This document shows, piece after piece, positions 19,018-28,590 of a stretch of 64,000 nt of DNA. The notes beneath the pieces are model-generated. The model did not search any database and was not told the DNA's origin. It worked only from the letters and a program-made list of their open reading frames with translations. The stretch is from Flavobacteriaceae bacterium (GTDB taxonomy: Bacteria > Bacteroidota > Bacteroidia > Flavobacteriales > Flavobacteriaceae): NCBI GenBank assembly GCA_028279515.1, contig JANQNQ010000001.1:1-64000 (forward strand), written 5' to 3'. Made by a program: the position numbers and the translations under genes. Numbering within the stretch: position 1 is the stretch's first letter; every line of letters begins with the position of its first letter.

Positions 19018-19884
19018 TTAAAGAAAGATCCGTTTATTTTTTAGGTCGAAGGTCACCGAACCCGATACAAACAGACGACTTCCTATTAGGGCTTCGTAAA
19101 TGAGGTCTTCGCGGAAGCGCACCGGTACGTTGTTTATTTTCAGGTCACTTTGTTGTAGTCGTACTTCTTTCAATGAAGAGTTCCAATCTGTTTTCTGCTC
19201 ACCAGAAACGATCTTGGTGTATGATGTGACCTTCATGTCTTGCGGAAGCATGCCTAGCTTTTCGATGTAGTAGGGGTTGACAAGCACGGTATCATGCCCG
19301 CTTCCGGTGTCAAAAATGGCGTCAAGAGTGATGAGGTCATTCAAGCGAATATGCAACATCACATCAAGCCCCACGCGTCCGTGTCTGATGGTCTCAATAG
19401 GAATCGTTTTCTTGGTAGCGGTCATTTTCCGCAGGGAGGCTTCCGTATGAATCAACACCTCTTTGTTGACATAATCAATAGTGAACGGTGTATCTTCAAA
19501 GAATTTTAAAGACAACAATCCATCGATACCCATTCCGTCCAAAGGAGGAAACACAGCCACTTCAGAATTGGCCAAGGTTTGTTCGCCGAGACCAATTGAA
19601 GGCAAGATGTGCAATTTGCCGCTTAGACGATCGCCGTCGTGTCTAAATCCAGTATGAAACCCACTTTCGCGCGTGGTAGCTTTGACTTTATCGAACATCT
19701 TTCCAGATAGAACGTTGATGCCAGCGCCCGTATCTAGGACAAAATTTCCAGGAATGCTGTCATTTAAAGTTACTTGCACGATGATATACCCTTGCTCGGT
19801 AACATGTATAGGAATCACTTCTTGTGCTGAAGTCTGACATGCCAAGGTAAAAAAGATGAATTTAAAGAGATTATTTAATGTCAT
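19018..19884 (-). CDS. Secreted retropepsin-like aspartyl protease family protein
   Basis: 288 aa. The signal peptide (MTLNNLFKFIFFTLACQTSAQ) is followed by two aspartyl-protease-like lobes: FVLDTGAGINVLSG near residue 50 and DAIFDTGSGHDTVLV near 190, both with the DTGxG catalytic motif. Such single-chain clan AA proteins are common in Bacteroidota. Periplasmic or extracellular proteolysis is inferred; the substrate is unknown. It is convergent with the GH8 gene (8-bp gap) and divergent from the AraC-type gene at 20119. Confidence 0.75.
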   Translation of the reverse strand: MTLNNLFKFIFFTLACQTSAQEVIPIHVTEQGYIIVQVTLNDSIPGNFVLDTGAGINVLSGKMFDKVKATTRESGFHTGFRHDGDRLSGKLHILPSIGLGEQTLANSEVAVFPPLDGMGIDGLLSLKFFEDTPFTIDYVNKEVLIHTEASLRKMTATKKTIPIETIRHGRVGLDVMLHIRLNDLITLDAIFDTGSGHDTVLVNPYYIEKLGMLPQDMKVTSYTKIVSGEQKTDWNSSLKEVRLQQSDLKINNVPVRFREDLIYEALIGSRLFVSGSVTFDLKNKRIFL

Positions 19885-19974
19885 AGATTGTGTATTATGA
19901 TTAAATTGTCATCTGAGTCAATCGATGAATTCAAAACTACACAGGGTAAAGGATTATGTGCAACCATGGCACGT

Positions 19975-19992
19975 CCCAAACGATTGTTTGGG
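19975..19992. promoter_or_regulatory. Inverted repeat in the divergent promoter region
   Basis: CCCAAAC-GATT-GTTTGGG is a perfect 7-4-7 inverted repeat between the divergent genes 19018-19884 and 20119-21213. It could be an operator, possibly for the adjacent AraC-type regulator. No T run follows, so it is not an obvious terminator. Confidence 0.4.
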
Positions 19993-20118
19993 AAGTAATT
20001 TTTTGACACTTGTAACATTGTAAGAGAAGAAACGTCTTTTAAGTATCGAACATTGCGCTAAAGAATTTTAGTTATTTTCAAGTGCTGCTAACCCTTAATT
20101 TGAAGAATCCCTGCAAGA

Positions 20119-21213
20119 ATGAATCCAGCCTATCCCGATTTGATCTTTAATGGAATCCATGTCTGCTTAAGTATACAATTGATCATACTCGGGGTCTTCA
20201 ATATATTCTCAAAGTCCCGTAGAGATAGCATGCTCGGGATCTTTATCCTAATTTTTGGAACCACCTTTTTCTACAATCTCTATTGGCCAGACTATAACCA
20301 CAGTCTTTTTTATAACATCTTACTCGGCGGACAAAAGAGCATGTTTTATGCACCTTTGGTATATCTGTACATTGCACTCGTACTTAAGTCCAACAATACG
20401 TTTCGATTTGTGGCATCGCATCTGGCCTTACCATTAGTATTCGATGTTGTCTATCTTTTTACCAAGTTTGTATATGTCGATTTCTTTCGTCAAAATCTAA
20501 TGGAGGTGGTGCTGTTAACGGCTGCTTTAAAAATGGTGTTGGCAATTTTCTATATGATAAAGAGCGTTTCGCTCTTCAAACAAATAAAACTATCACTGTT
20601 GTCCAGTGTTTTTAAAAGGTACCAATGGTTTATTTGGGTGTTTTTGACTTATGATATTGTGACCAATTTTTATGGGTTTGGATCGATTGTGTTCTTCCCA
20701 GAAGGAATTCCGTTTGAGACCTATACAGCGCTTTCAAAGTTTGTGTTGAAGCCATTAAGCATCATCGTTTCTGCAAGCATACTTCTCTTTACCATCTTGG
20801 AGAATGAACGCATCAAACGGTGGATCTTTGGTTCAAAGATCTATACGGGCTATGATCTAGTATCAGAAAGTGATGATATCAAAGAGTTCATCGCTCACTA
20901 CTTTGACAAGCAAAAAGTATATACCGAAGAAGGGTTCGACCTGATCAAAACATTGAGGTCAGCTAAAATAGACGAAAAACGTTTCCGTCTATATATCAAG
21001 AAAGAGCACGATAAAACAGCACACGACTTCATCAATGACCTTCGTATTGAAGAGTTCAAAAGAATGCTTTTGGATGATGCCAATATCAAATACAGTTTAA
21101 CGGGATTGGCAAAACAAGCAGGGTTTAGCTCTCGATCTACGTTCTATCGCAATTTTAGGGAACGCGAAGGAAAAACGCCCAAGGAGTACATGGAACAAAT
21201 GGCCATGAAGTAA
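20119..21213 (+). CDS. Membrane-anchored AraC-family transcriptional regulator
   Basis: 364 aa. The N-terminal ~240 residues hold about seven hydrophobic segments (for example LSIQLIILGVFNIF and APLVYLYIALVL). The C-terminal ~100 residues are an AraC-type double helix-turn-helix (DFINDLRIEEFKRMLL ... YSLTGLAKQAGFSSRSTFYRNFREREGKTPKEY). This fusion of a multi-pass membrane sensor with an AraC domain is typical of Bacteroidota. A similar protein is encoded at 25783. The ligand and targets are unknown; the neighbouring secreted proteins are candidate targets. Confidence 0.82.
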   Translation: MNPAYPDLIFNGIHVCLSIQLIILGVFNIFSKSRRDSMLGIFILIFGTTFFYNLYWPDYNHSLFYNILLGGQKSMFYAPLVYLYIALVLKSNNTFRFVASHLALPLVFDVVYLFTKFVYVDFFRQNLMEVVLLTAALKMVLAIFYMIKSVSLFKQIKLSLLSSVFKRYQWFIWVFLTYDIVTNFYGFGSIVFFPEGIPFETYTALSKFVLKPLSIIVSASILLFTILENERIKRWIFGSKIYTGYDLVSESDDIKEFIAHYFDKQKVYTEEGFDLIKTLRSAKIDEKRFRLYIKKEHDKTAHDFINDLRIEEFKRMLLDDANIKYSLTGLAKQAGFSSRSTFYRNFREREGKTPKEYMEQMAMK

Positions 21214-21243
21214 AGGGCAGGCGTAATTCTTTCTCGCATCTTT

Positions 21244-21750
21244 CTATTGAATATCCCGAACCTTTGTGAGTGTGTAGGTGAAACTTCCTGTGAAATTTGC
21301 ACCGTTACAGGTTTCGTTGTAATCCATTTGCAATGTGAATTTACCTTGCTCATTGTCTCTGGTACCATCGCCATCGTAGTTACCGGTGCATGACGGTAGG
21401 TCGGATGACAAGAATAGATCGGCAGTAGCGTTCATTCCGTCCACTATGATGGTGCCAGTTACCTCAGGAGTTACACCGTCAGAATTATGCATGGGCATCC
21501 AGCTCGAAGTTTCATAGAGTTTTACCGAGTATCGACCGTTGCTTGTTTCTTCTAGAGTTGCCGATACCCCGAAGGTGGTGAGGTCAGAACTTAGGAGCCC
21601 CACATACCATCCTTCAACCACCGAAAGATCAACACTATCACCACCCTCATCTGAGTCGTCACTAGAGCAAGAAAGGCAGATAAATGATAAAAGAAACGCA
21701 AAGAAATAAACAGAACGTGCTACTGTTTTTGCTATAAGAAAGTGTATCAT
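21244..21750 (-). CDS. Putative lipoprotein of unknown function
   Basis: 168 aa from the ATG at 21750, chosen because it places a signal peptide (MIHFLIAKTVARSVYFFAFL) directly before the lipobox LSC at the SSDDSDEGG linker. The rest is a small predicted beta-rich domain ending ANFTGSFTYTLTKVRDIQ, resembling lipocalin-like/META-type domains, but I do not recognise the family. Asp/Ser-rich residues after the Cys are typical of Bacteroidota lipoproteins that may be surface exposed. Convergent with 20119-21213. Confidence 0.6.
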   Translation of the reverse strand: MIHFLIAKTVARSVYFFAFLLSFICLSCSSDDSDEGGDSVDLSVVEGWYVGLLSSDLTTFGVSATLEETSNGRYSVKLYETSSWMPMHNSDGVTPEVTGTIIVDGMNATADLFLSSDLPSCTGNYDGDGTRDNEQGKFTLQMDYNETCNGANFTGSFTYTLTKVRDIQ

Positions 21751-22049
21751 AACTAAGGGTTTTAAACATTCGTTTTTCAATGTATTCATAATAATGGACG
21801 CCTATAAATACAACCCATCCCAAAACGCAGATTGGGACATAAGCTAAGAGATCGTGATGCTGGGGTGATTTGTCGCGAAGTATCGCATAAGTGTCTCAAA
21901 ACTGATCTTGGGACATCTCCTAAGGCCCAGCATCGTTTTTTTCTGCAGTGCAATCTATAAATTGGAACTGCGGTATGGTATCGCAAGCTTTTTTTGATAC
22001 CTCAATCAGGAGATTTATTCATCAATCACATACTAAAAACTAAATCGCT
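21751..22049. other. Intergenic region with a long-range inverted repeat
   Basis: About 300 bp with no convincing gene. GATGCTGGG (21857-21865) is complementary to CCCAGCATC (21927-21935), which is followed by GTTTTTTT; TCCCAAAACGCAGATTGGGA lies near 21810. This could be a terminator-like or structured leader ahead of the gene at 22050, but the 60-nt loop makes it uncertain. Confidence 0.35.
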
Positions 22050-22451
22050 ATGGAACGAAGAACAAAAGAAAACCCATGGAAACTAAAGACGCCTCCATTA
22101 TCATCAGAATACGAAATGTACCTGGATGAAAAGGACGGTGTTGAGATCATTGTATGCACGGTAGGCAAAACCGTATTGTACTATGACGCCCGAATCATAA
22201 AAGATTTGCATACGATGCTCAAGGATCACGGAGATTGGATGTTGTTGGGCAGTAAGGATGAAAAAGCCGAAGCTAAGGAAGGTACGGTTGAATTTTGGGG
22301 ACGTTCGCTAGAAAACCCAATAGGAGGATGGTACGGTCTGAAAAAAGGACTGAGAGGAAGAGTGGGCATGTACATTCCGCCTTTGATGGAAGCTTTGGGA
22401 CTTGCCGAAGTCGAGCACAATAAGCGAAACAATAGAATGAAAGCCATTTAA
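22050..22451 (+). CDS. Conserved-looking hypothetical cytoplasmic protein
   Basis: 133 aa with no signal peptide or membrane segment. It begins MERRTKENPWKLKTPPLSSEY and contains GDWMLLGSKDEKAEAKEGTVEFW and a basic, Gly-rich stretch NPIGGWYGLKKGLRGRVG. Composition and codon use look like a real gene. I do not recognise the family with certainty. It stands alone, followed by a 40-codon frame. Confidence 0.6.
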   Translation: MERRTKENPWKLKTPPLSSEYEMYLDEKDGVEIIVCTVGKTVLYYDARIIKDLHTMLKDHGDWMLLGSKDEKAEAKEGTVEFWGRSLENPIGGWYGLKKGLRGRVGMYIPPLMEALGLAEVEHNKRNNRMKAI

Positions 22452-22541
22452 CACATGGGGTGTGTTCGCAATACATCTAGGAGTGAATAACGTCAGTTTT
22501 AACACAACTCTAAAAAATAGAAACCCATAAATAGAAACAAT

Positions 22542-22664
22542 ATGATAAAGATGATTATTGCAATGCTTTACACATTGCTGGTAGTAGAAACGCCTCCGAC
22601 GAAGGGAGATATTCAAAACGGACTTGACGATGGTCAGCCGTTGGTTGAATGTGAATGTGATTAA
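22542..22664 (+). CDS. Possible small peptide (40 aa)
   Basis: The frame begins MIKMIIAMLYTLLVVETPP, a short hydrophobic start, and ends in an acidic tail LVECECD. It lies between two real genes and is followed by a perfect 13-bp hairpin at 22673-22700. It could be a small secreted or membrane peptide; there is no homology to support it. Confidence 0.4.
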   Translation: MIKMIIAMLYTLLVVETPPTKGDIQNGLDDGQPLVECECD

Positions 22665-22672
22665 AGTAAGAA

Positions 22673-22700
22673 GCTGTCTGAAGAAACTTCTTCAGACAGC
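22673..22700. terminator. Perfect 13-bp hairpin
   Basis: GCTGTCTGAAGAA (22673-22685) pairs exactly with TTCTTCAGACAGC (22688-22700). No strong T run follows on the + strand, so termination is likely but not certain. Confidence 0.5.
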
Positions 22701-22736
22701 ACTAGCAAGCAGCAATTTTCCTCTAAAAATAACCAT

Positions 22737-24143
22737 ATGTTTAAAATGAGAACGATTACTATATTGACCGTACTTCTCTGTTTTCAGATGCAAGCACAAA
22801 AAACAGCCGAAAAACTCGATCAATTAGATAACATCGGCTTGTACCCACTGCCAACGTTGGATCAGCTATCAGACATTACGCTCCAAGAGTACCTTATGGA
22901 AACAAGCCGTATAAGTACCGATGATATCGCAGCGAACTTTGAAAATATTGAAGACCTGATGTGGTTAAAACCCCATGCCCAAGAAAACAAGGTCGTTTTG
23001 TTAGGAGAAAATCATTACTACCGATTCATTCAGCATATCAGAAATCGCATGTTCTTTGCGCTGAACACCTTTGATCAGTATCCGCTGATTATCCTTGAAA
23101 ATCAATACTCACTCACAGGCTTTGTCAACCACTATCTCACGTTAAAAGATGAAAGCGAAGCCAATGAATTTTTGAGCAAGGAACTCAACAACATAATTCA
23201 CAATGTAGAAAGCATGAACCTTTTAAAACACATGCGACGATGGAACATGCGCTATCCCGAAAAGGCCTTGTATGTGGGATATTCTGATGTTGAACATGAC
23301 TACAGAACGACACTCAAGAAGTTGATCATACCCTATTTTCAAAAACTAGGATTCGATCAAAAGTTGGAGGTTGATGATATCATAAACTCCGACTTAAAAG
23401 AGATCCTGCAGTTATATCGACAACAGCTTGCACTAGCTAAGAAAAAGAACCTAGAAGGCCAATACCCGTTTATCACCCCGAGCTACATAGAGACCGTTTT
23501 AGACAACCTAGATTCCTATTACAAGTGCAAGATCTTTGACTTCAATTTTTACCGACAAAAGGCCATGGTGCGAAATATTACCGAAAAAGCGTTCCTAGGA
23601 AAATATTGGCTCGGAAAAAAAGCCTTCATTCACGCAGGCGCTTATCACACTCCAAATCACTTTGAATACCCTGATGGAGGTAATTTTTATCGCGAAGGAA
23701 GCTATTTGTCCTATGATTTTCCGTACACCAAGAATAAGACCTATTCCATCCGAATAGAAGGGAGGGCCTATGCATTAGATCAAATGGCAGACATCGATTT
23801 AGAAAAGTGCATGCACTCGGGTTGGTATTATCAGAGAAGCGTCAAGAAGTTTCAAAAAGCCTACAAGAAAAAATTGATAGCACCAGATGAAAGCTATGTA
23901 GAATCAAAGATGAACGCTTTTGACAGCCTCATCATGAAAAAGGCCTTATTAAACAAAAAGGAAGCGTTGCTAGTTGACAAAGTACACTGGAAACCAGCCT
24001 TAAATAGCGCGAAGCAAGAAGATAAAAAGAAGTTTACCCTATTGAAGGGCATACTAAACACCTATCAACGCTACGACAAGTTTATCTACGTGACGCGTTC
24101 ACCGCTTACCATAGCACGACTGAAGCAACAAGATCAAGATTAA
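22737..24143 (+). CDS. Secreted protein with erythromycin-esterase/ChaN-like motifs
   Basis: 468 aa; the signal peptide ends in MQAQ. A second in-frame ATG at 22746 is an alternative start. VVLLGENHYYRFIQHIRNRMF near residue 87 and GKKAFIHAGAYHTPNHF near 300 resemble the paired Glu/His motifs of the EreA/ChaN/TraB-like superfamily (GExxHG-type). The remaining sequence is helix-rich and lysine-rich towards the end. The assignment to a hydrolase or haem-binding fold is tentative and no antibiotic-resistance role is implied. No close operon partners. Confidence 0.5.
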   Translation: MFKMRTITILTVLLCFQMQAQKTAEKLDQLDNIGLYPLPTLDQLSDITLQEYLMETSRISTDDIAANFENIEDLMWLKPHAQENKVVLLGENHYYRFIQHIRNRMFFALNTFDQYPLIILENQYSLTGFVNHYLTLKDESEANEFLSKELNNIIHNVESMNLLKHMRRWNMRYPEKALYVGYSDVEHDYRTTLKKLIIPYFQKLGFDQKLEVDDIINSDLKEILQLYRQQLALAKKKNLEGQYPFITPSYIETVLDNLDSYYKCKIFDFNFYRQKAMVRNITEKAFLGKYWLGKKAFIHAGAYHTPNHFEYPDGGNFYREGSYLSYDFPYTKNKTYSIRIEGRAYALDQMADIDLEKCMHSGWYYQRSVKKFQKAYKKKLIAPDESYVESKMNAFDSLIMKKALLNKKEALLVDKVHWKPALNSAKQEDKKKFTLLKGILNTYQRYDKFIYVTRSPLTIARLKQQDQD

Positions 24144-24377
24144 GAGGGTATTTTTAAAGAGAAATAGGAAGTGAGTCCAAGCTTCAAACCATAATAACAG
24201 ATTCAAAGAACAGGAAAAATCCTGTATATCAGACAATTATTTTGTTTACCTTGACATGCTAGTTCCCCAAAATAGCATAGGATTTCTGATGTATCCCTTA
24301 ATTCGAAAACCTAGTACAACGGTGCATTGAGACCGTGGTGATAGTTTAAGTAAGTACAACCTAAGATTCTTGTTATT

Positions 24378-25640
24378 ATGAAAGCAGTATTGTATGTAGC
24401 GTTCCTTCTCTTTTCTTTTAGCCTTGGTGCACAGGTCATTAGGCCAAAAGAGGTAAAACGCCCAAAAGTTAAAAAGGTTGATCCCAGGGTCGTTAACCCT
24501 TCGATCAAGAATAGTATGAAAGTCATCAAATCGGGCGAACTATACGTCCGAAATGGTGCACAGAGTTATACGACGACCACACTACCCAGTGGCAAAGTAC
24601 TTGTAGCGTGGTCCAATTATAAGGCAAAAGGAGAGGCAACTTTCTACACACCTACACTGAGTCCTTACACACCAGTTATTTATACAGATAACAACTATGA
24701 GCACGAAGTGGCAATCTCTCAGCAAAAAGCAGTGACATTTGCTAACGGCAACGTGTTGATCGTCTATTTCAACCGCTACAAAATAGCGCGTATGAAATTT
24801 GATCTTCGATTGATGTATGTGGTCTTTGATAAAGACGGAAAACTGATAAGAAATCCAACACAGATCGATTTTAAACCCAAAGCCAGAAATGGTCTCGTGG
24901 GTCTCTCTATCGGGAAACACCCGAAACGAGCGTATGTGTACTTTACCGAAAAATACATGGAAACCTTCAGAAACGGGTCTAATGAGAACTACGACACCTA
25001 TTTCTTTGCTACCAACGAAACAGGAAAGATCTCAGAACCTGTAAAAAAAGTACTTTCGGGATACAATGACTTTGCTCCGTGGCCTGTTTCGGTATCTAAA
25101 GATCCCAGTGGTGGAATCTTCATGGGACTTAGAAAGCGGGATTTGTTCGTTGAATACTATCATGGGCCTGGCAACTATAGCCCTGATTGGAAAGTGCAAG
25201 TTACCCGAAATGTTTATGATATAAATCTGGTCGCTGTGCACGGCCATAAAGACAGAAAGGCATTGATTCTTTATACAGAAGGAAAAACAGGTATTCAGAA
25301 TAATGATCGATTGGTCTATCAGATTGTTGGGGAAGACGGAGCTGGTGAAAAAATAGCCATAACAGATGAACCCGTTAAAAGTCATATGGTGAAGTCCCTA
25401 TCCTTAAAGGACGGCTCTGTATTCGTTTCGGTTATCTCGGGACCATCAAGTAAAAAAGCCAAAGCTACTGGATGGCTCATAGATCCAAATGGGGTTCTTA
25501 CAAAAGGTCCGTTTCAATTCATTGATGAATTTAAGTATTGGAAAGAAGATTTCGACATGACTCAATTAATAAACGGTCAGGTCTTCGTCATCTATAAAGG
25601 TAGTGACAGTAAACCACGCTATGTAGTAATTAGTCAATAA
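24378..25640 (+). CDS. Secreted protein of unknown function, probable beta-propeller
   Basis: 420 aa; the signal peptide ends FSLGAQ. A basic Pro/Lys linker (VIRPKEVKRPKVKKVDPR) is followed by repeated beta-strand patterns such as GKVLVAWSNYK, GNVLIVYFNRYK and GQVFVIYKGSDSKPRYVVIS, like sialidase-type or other propeller blades. No catalytic motif is recognisable. It is transcribed alone, with a strong terminator at 25662-25690. Confidence 0.6.
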   Translation: MKAVLYVAFLLFSFSLGAQVIRPKEVKRPKVKKVDPRVVNPSIKNSMKVIKSGELYVRNGAQSYTTTTLPSGKVLVAWSNYKAKGEATFYTPTLSPYTPVIYTDNNYEHEVAISQQKAVTFANGNVLIVYFNRYKIARMKFDLRLMYVVFDKDGKLIRNPTQIDFKPKARNGLVGLSIGKHPKRAYVYFTEKYMETFRNGSNENYDTYFFATNETGKISEPVKKVLSGYNDFAPWPVSVSKDPSGGIFMGLRKRDLFVEYYHGPGNYSPDWKVQVTRNVYDINLVAVHGHKDRKALILYTEGKTGIQNNDRLVYQIVGEDGAGEKIAITDEPVKSHMVKSLSLKDGSVFVSVISGPSSKKAKATGWLIDPNGVLTKGPFQFIDEFKYWKEDFDMTQLINGQVFVIYKGSDSKPRYVVISQ

Positions 25641-25661
25641 ACCGACACCATAATTTTCAAC

Positions 25662-25690
25662 GTCCCAAAAATATTTTTGGGACTTTTTTT
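25662..25690 (+). terminator. Rho-independent terminator
   Basis: The palindrome GTCCCAAAAATATTTTTGGGAC (arms 25662-25672 and 25673-25683) is followed by seven T. It ends the gene at 24378-25640. Confidence 0.85.
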
Positions 25691-25782
25691 ATATGCAGAT
25701 TCGAAACGAGTTGAAGCAATAGAGCCCGTCCTCCCACAATTAATTTAATACATTTGTTTTCGTTCAGAATGTTAGAGGATCC

Positions 25783-26904
25783 ATGTTCGAGTTAACAGAT
25801 TTTTTTAAAGGAATTAAATTTTTATTGGGCGCACAGCTTATCATTGTGGCTATCATCCACTTTGTGGTCAAATCAAAACCCGTGCGTATTCCCTTGGCCT
25901 TTCTCTGTTTGATACTAGGATTGTGGTTCTTTAAGTATGTCTTCATGGGGCATTGGAAAGAAGATCTCATCCTCTTCATTCTTATAGGTCCAGGAAAGCC
26001 CATTTTCGCAGGAGCGATTCTTTTGTTCTACTATCGATCGGTGTATGACACCTTACAGCGAAGCTTCGTACTTAAAAATTTAATAGCGCCTACAGTGTTC
26101 TATCTAATGATCATAGGCACGCGCTTCTTCGGAAGGGATACCTTCTACGAAGAAAAATTCAAGTTGTCGGTCGTGTTTGGCGTCATGATTTTTTTTATTT
26201 ACCTGTACTATTTTATAGTTTCCAAAAAAGAGATTGAGACGAGGATCAAACCCCGTATCATTCCGAGGGCCTACAAAAGAGTGTTGTTGCTGTTTTATAC
26301 GTTCTATTTCTTCCTACTTCAGGTACCGATTTGGGACCTGTATGTAAATATCTTAAAGGCCAATATTTTTTCGGAAGCGATCACCGCCAAAATGCAAGGA
26401 ATCTATGAGAGCTTTGTTCAATACGGAGAGATGTCGATCTACGTATACCTTCATCTTTTAGGATACTTTCTGTTCTTGTTTGCTCTGAGTGAGATACCCT
26501 ATTTCAAAAAGGCATTCCTGCCAAAAAATGCGTTGATCAACGAAAAAGCATATAACTCTCGCGATACCATTGATGCACTTATCAACGAACGACTGGTCAA
26601 AGGAAAATTGTTCAAAGACAGCACATTGACGCTAGAATCGTGCTCAAGAGAAATGGGTATTTCAAAGCGCGACCTATTCGACCACATTAAACACACACGT
26701 AACCTCGGGTTTAAAGAATTCATCAATCTATTACGTGTCGAAGAGATCAAATCGCTGATGGCGGTCGATACACTCAACAAATACGATCTTGTGGGGTTGG
26801 CCAAAGAATGTGGCTTCAAATCAAAATCTACCTTTTACCGTGTTTTCAAAGAAATTGAAGGCCTTCCTCCAAATGAGTTCAAGAAACTGAATTACAACCT
26901 TTGA
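25783..26904 (+). CDS. Membrane-anchored AraC-family transcriptional regulator (second paralogue)
   Basis: 373 aa. It has an N-terminal multi-pass membrane region (for example FLLGAQLIIVAIIHFVV and LSVVFGVMIFFIYLYYF) of about 245 residues. The C-terminal AraC HTH contains FINLLRVEEIKSLM and YDLVGLAKECGFKSKSTFYRVFKEIEG. The layout is the same as 20119-21213. Flanking genes encode secreted proteins; its targets are unknown. Convergent with the WD40 lipoprotein gene. Confidence 0.82.
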   Translation: MFELTDFFKGIKFLLGAQLIIVAIIHFVVKSKPVRIPLAFLCLILGLWFFKYVFMGHWKEDLILFILIGPGKPIFAGAILLFYYRSVYDTLQRSFVLKNLIAPTVFYLMIIGTRFFGRDTFYEEKFKLSVVFGVMIFFIYLYYFIVSKKEIETRIKPRIIPRAYKRVLLLFYTFYFFLLQVPIWDLYVNILKANIFSEAITAKMQGIYESFVQYGEMSIYVYLHLLGYFLFLFALSEIPYFKKAFLPKNALINEKAYNSRDTIDALINERLVKGKLFKDSTLTLESCSREMGISKRDLFDHIKHTRNLGFKEFINLLRVEEIKSLMAVDTLNKYDLVGLAKECGFKSKSTFYRVFKEIEGLPPNEFKKLNYNL

Positions 26905-26910
26905 TCCATC

Positions 26911-27891
26911 TTATCGAAGCTCCCAAAATCGGAGGCCTCCTTTCAAGTCAACAGAAACAAGTTGGTTCTTCGCGTCATTTATCTGAATGCTGCTGATAGT
27001 AGCTCGATGTCCGATGAGGTCTTTGATAAGTGATCCATCATTCTTATTCCAGACTCTGATCGATCGATCGATGCCCGCCGAATAGACCTTGTCGGCACCA
27101 TAGCGAGCAGTTGTCAGTTTAAATTGAAACGGAATATGTACCGTGTCGGTGTCCTTCTCACCAATATGAAAGATCCAATTAGGATGCTCTTTTTTAAAGA
27201 CAAACCCTTCCTTGTCAATATCAAATGAACGCACATCATTTTGACCAAGGATCAAAAGATCTCCGTTAGTGTCTACATCAACCAATCGTCCGTTGACGTT
27301 GAATTTTTGTTTGATTTCTTCGGAAGGAATATCGTAAACAAAGGTCTCTCTTGCACCGACATGATAAGCGTTTCCATCAGTGCCAACATATCGAATAACA
27401 CTCCTCGGAAGCGATTCGGGATAGTTGATAAGTGCATAGTTTTTGTCAACATCCCAAATGTAGTTTTTCCCCGTCTTATCAAAACCATACAGGTATTTCT
27501 GATCCTTCGACAATCGAAGCAATAGCATCCAAGAAGTGATTGATAGCGGAAGCGTTTTGAAAATGTTTCCGGAAGAACGTTCGATAATAACAACACCAGA
27601 TTCGAGCGTGGCAGCAATAATGTGGTCGTTCTTTTCATGAAACGCCAAGCTGTAGACTTCGTCATTGAGTTGTGAAATGACAGTTTCTTCAGGGTTGTCT
27701 TTACAGCGCATGGCAACCCTTCCAGAATAAGTGGCAACCAATACGGTGTCTTTAGCTCCCATATAAGTGACGTCGGTATAGGCCAACGGATTGATTCCGG
27801 TGAGTTTTTGTTCAGGGAGTGTGGGTGTGTTTGTGCAGCCTGTTATGACAACAAGTATAAAGGACGTAACAATATAGAGGGTCTTATTCAT
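26911..27891 (-). CDS. WD40-like beta-propeller lipoprotein
   Basis: 326 aa. The signal peptide with lipobox VVITGC marks a lipoprotein (Cys near 19). The body shows WD40-type blades, most clearly at the C-terminus (YSAGIDRSIRVWNKNDGSLI ... GHRATISSIQINDAKNQLVS ... LRFWELR). A role as an interaction scaffold in the periplasm or on the outer membrane is likely. Its start overlaps the end of the upstream gene 27884-28384 by 8 bp, so the two are probably translationally coupled. Confidence 0.75.
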   Translation of the reverse strand: MNKTLYIVTSFILVVITGCTNTPTLPEQKLTGINPLAYTDVTYMGAKDTVLVATYSGRVAMRCKDNPEETVISQLNDEVYSLAFHEKNDHIIAATLESGVVIIERSSGNIFKTLPLSITSWMLLLRLSKDQKYLYGFDKTGKNYIWDVDKNYALINYPESLPRSVIRYVGTDGNAYHVGARETFVYDIPSEEIKQKFNVNGRLVDVDTNGDLLILGQNDVRSFDIDKEGFVFKKEHPNWIFHIGEKDTDTVHIPFQFKLTTARYGADKVYSAGIDRSIRVWNKNDGSLIKDLIGHRATISSIQINDAKNQLVSVDLKGGLRFWELR

Positions 27892-28384
27892 GAAAGCTAA
27901 GGTTTAGTTTTTTTCCATTGTTTAGAAGGTCAAGGCTGATGGTATCGTTGTAGGCACCCATGGTAGCCTTGTTGCCATTAGCGCCCCAAACCATCATGGT
28001 GGCGCCACCCTGTGGCTCAGAAATAAAGAGCGCTTGCTGACTGGTTTTAGAGTCCAAGGTCAAAAACACATTGCCGTAGTCATCATCTGTGACATATCCG
28101 CCGCGTTCTTGCCCTTCAGAATCGTAAAGCATGACCCCAGAGACACCTGCATTTTGACCACGTGATGCGCGGTACCCGTGAAAGGTTGGGTCAGGTAGGG
28201 GAGCGCCGATGATCACACGCTCAACGCCCAGTGAATCAGTTATGATGATTCCTCTCACTTTAAGGATTTTATCAGAAAATTCAATTGGAAACGCATTTTT
28301 GTGCTGTGTATAGGTATTATAAAGTAGAAAGCCCGTAAGCAATAGATTCAGAAGTACCAGCAGTTGTACGTGTATTGTTTTCAT
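27884..28384 (-). CDS. Membrane-anchored hypothetical protein coupled to the WD40 lipoprotein
   Basis: 166 aa from the ATG at 28384, which puts the hydrophobic anchor (VQLLVLLNLLLTGFLLY) at the N-terminus. The exported part has repeated Gly-rich strands (GVERVIIGAPLPDP, GVMLYDSEGQERGGYV, GNVFLTLDSK, GATMMVWGANGNK), suggesting a beta-sheet or propeller-like repeat. No known catalytic residues were seen. First gene of a two-gene operon on the - strand. Confidence 0.6.
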   Translation of the reverse strand: MKTIHVQLLVLLNLLLTGFLLYNTYTQHKNAFPIEFSDKILKVRGIIITDSLGVERVIIGAPLPDPTFHGYRASRGQNAGVSGVMLYDSEGQERGGYVTDDDYGNVFLTLDSKTSQQALFISEPQGGATMMVWGANGNKATMGAYNDTISLDLLNNGKKLNLSFHE

Positions 28385-28590
28385 ATAAAGCAGTTTGGTA
28401 TGGCTAGTTGAATCTAGCCATACCAAACATACTTCGTTATTTGTTTTTTTTGGAAACCGACCTGTCCCAATGACGGTTTTGATACTGATTTAATAGGCGA
28501 TTTCAACCGAATTGACGATGTACAAATGAACTCTATGATTGAGAGAGGCTGGTTGGCAGTGAGAAAATAAGGTAATGAGCATATCATTCA

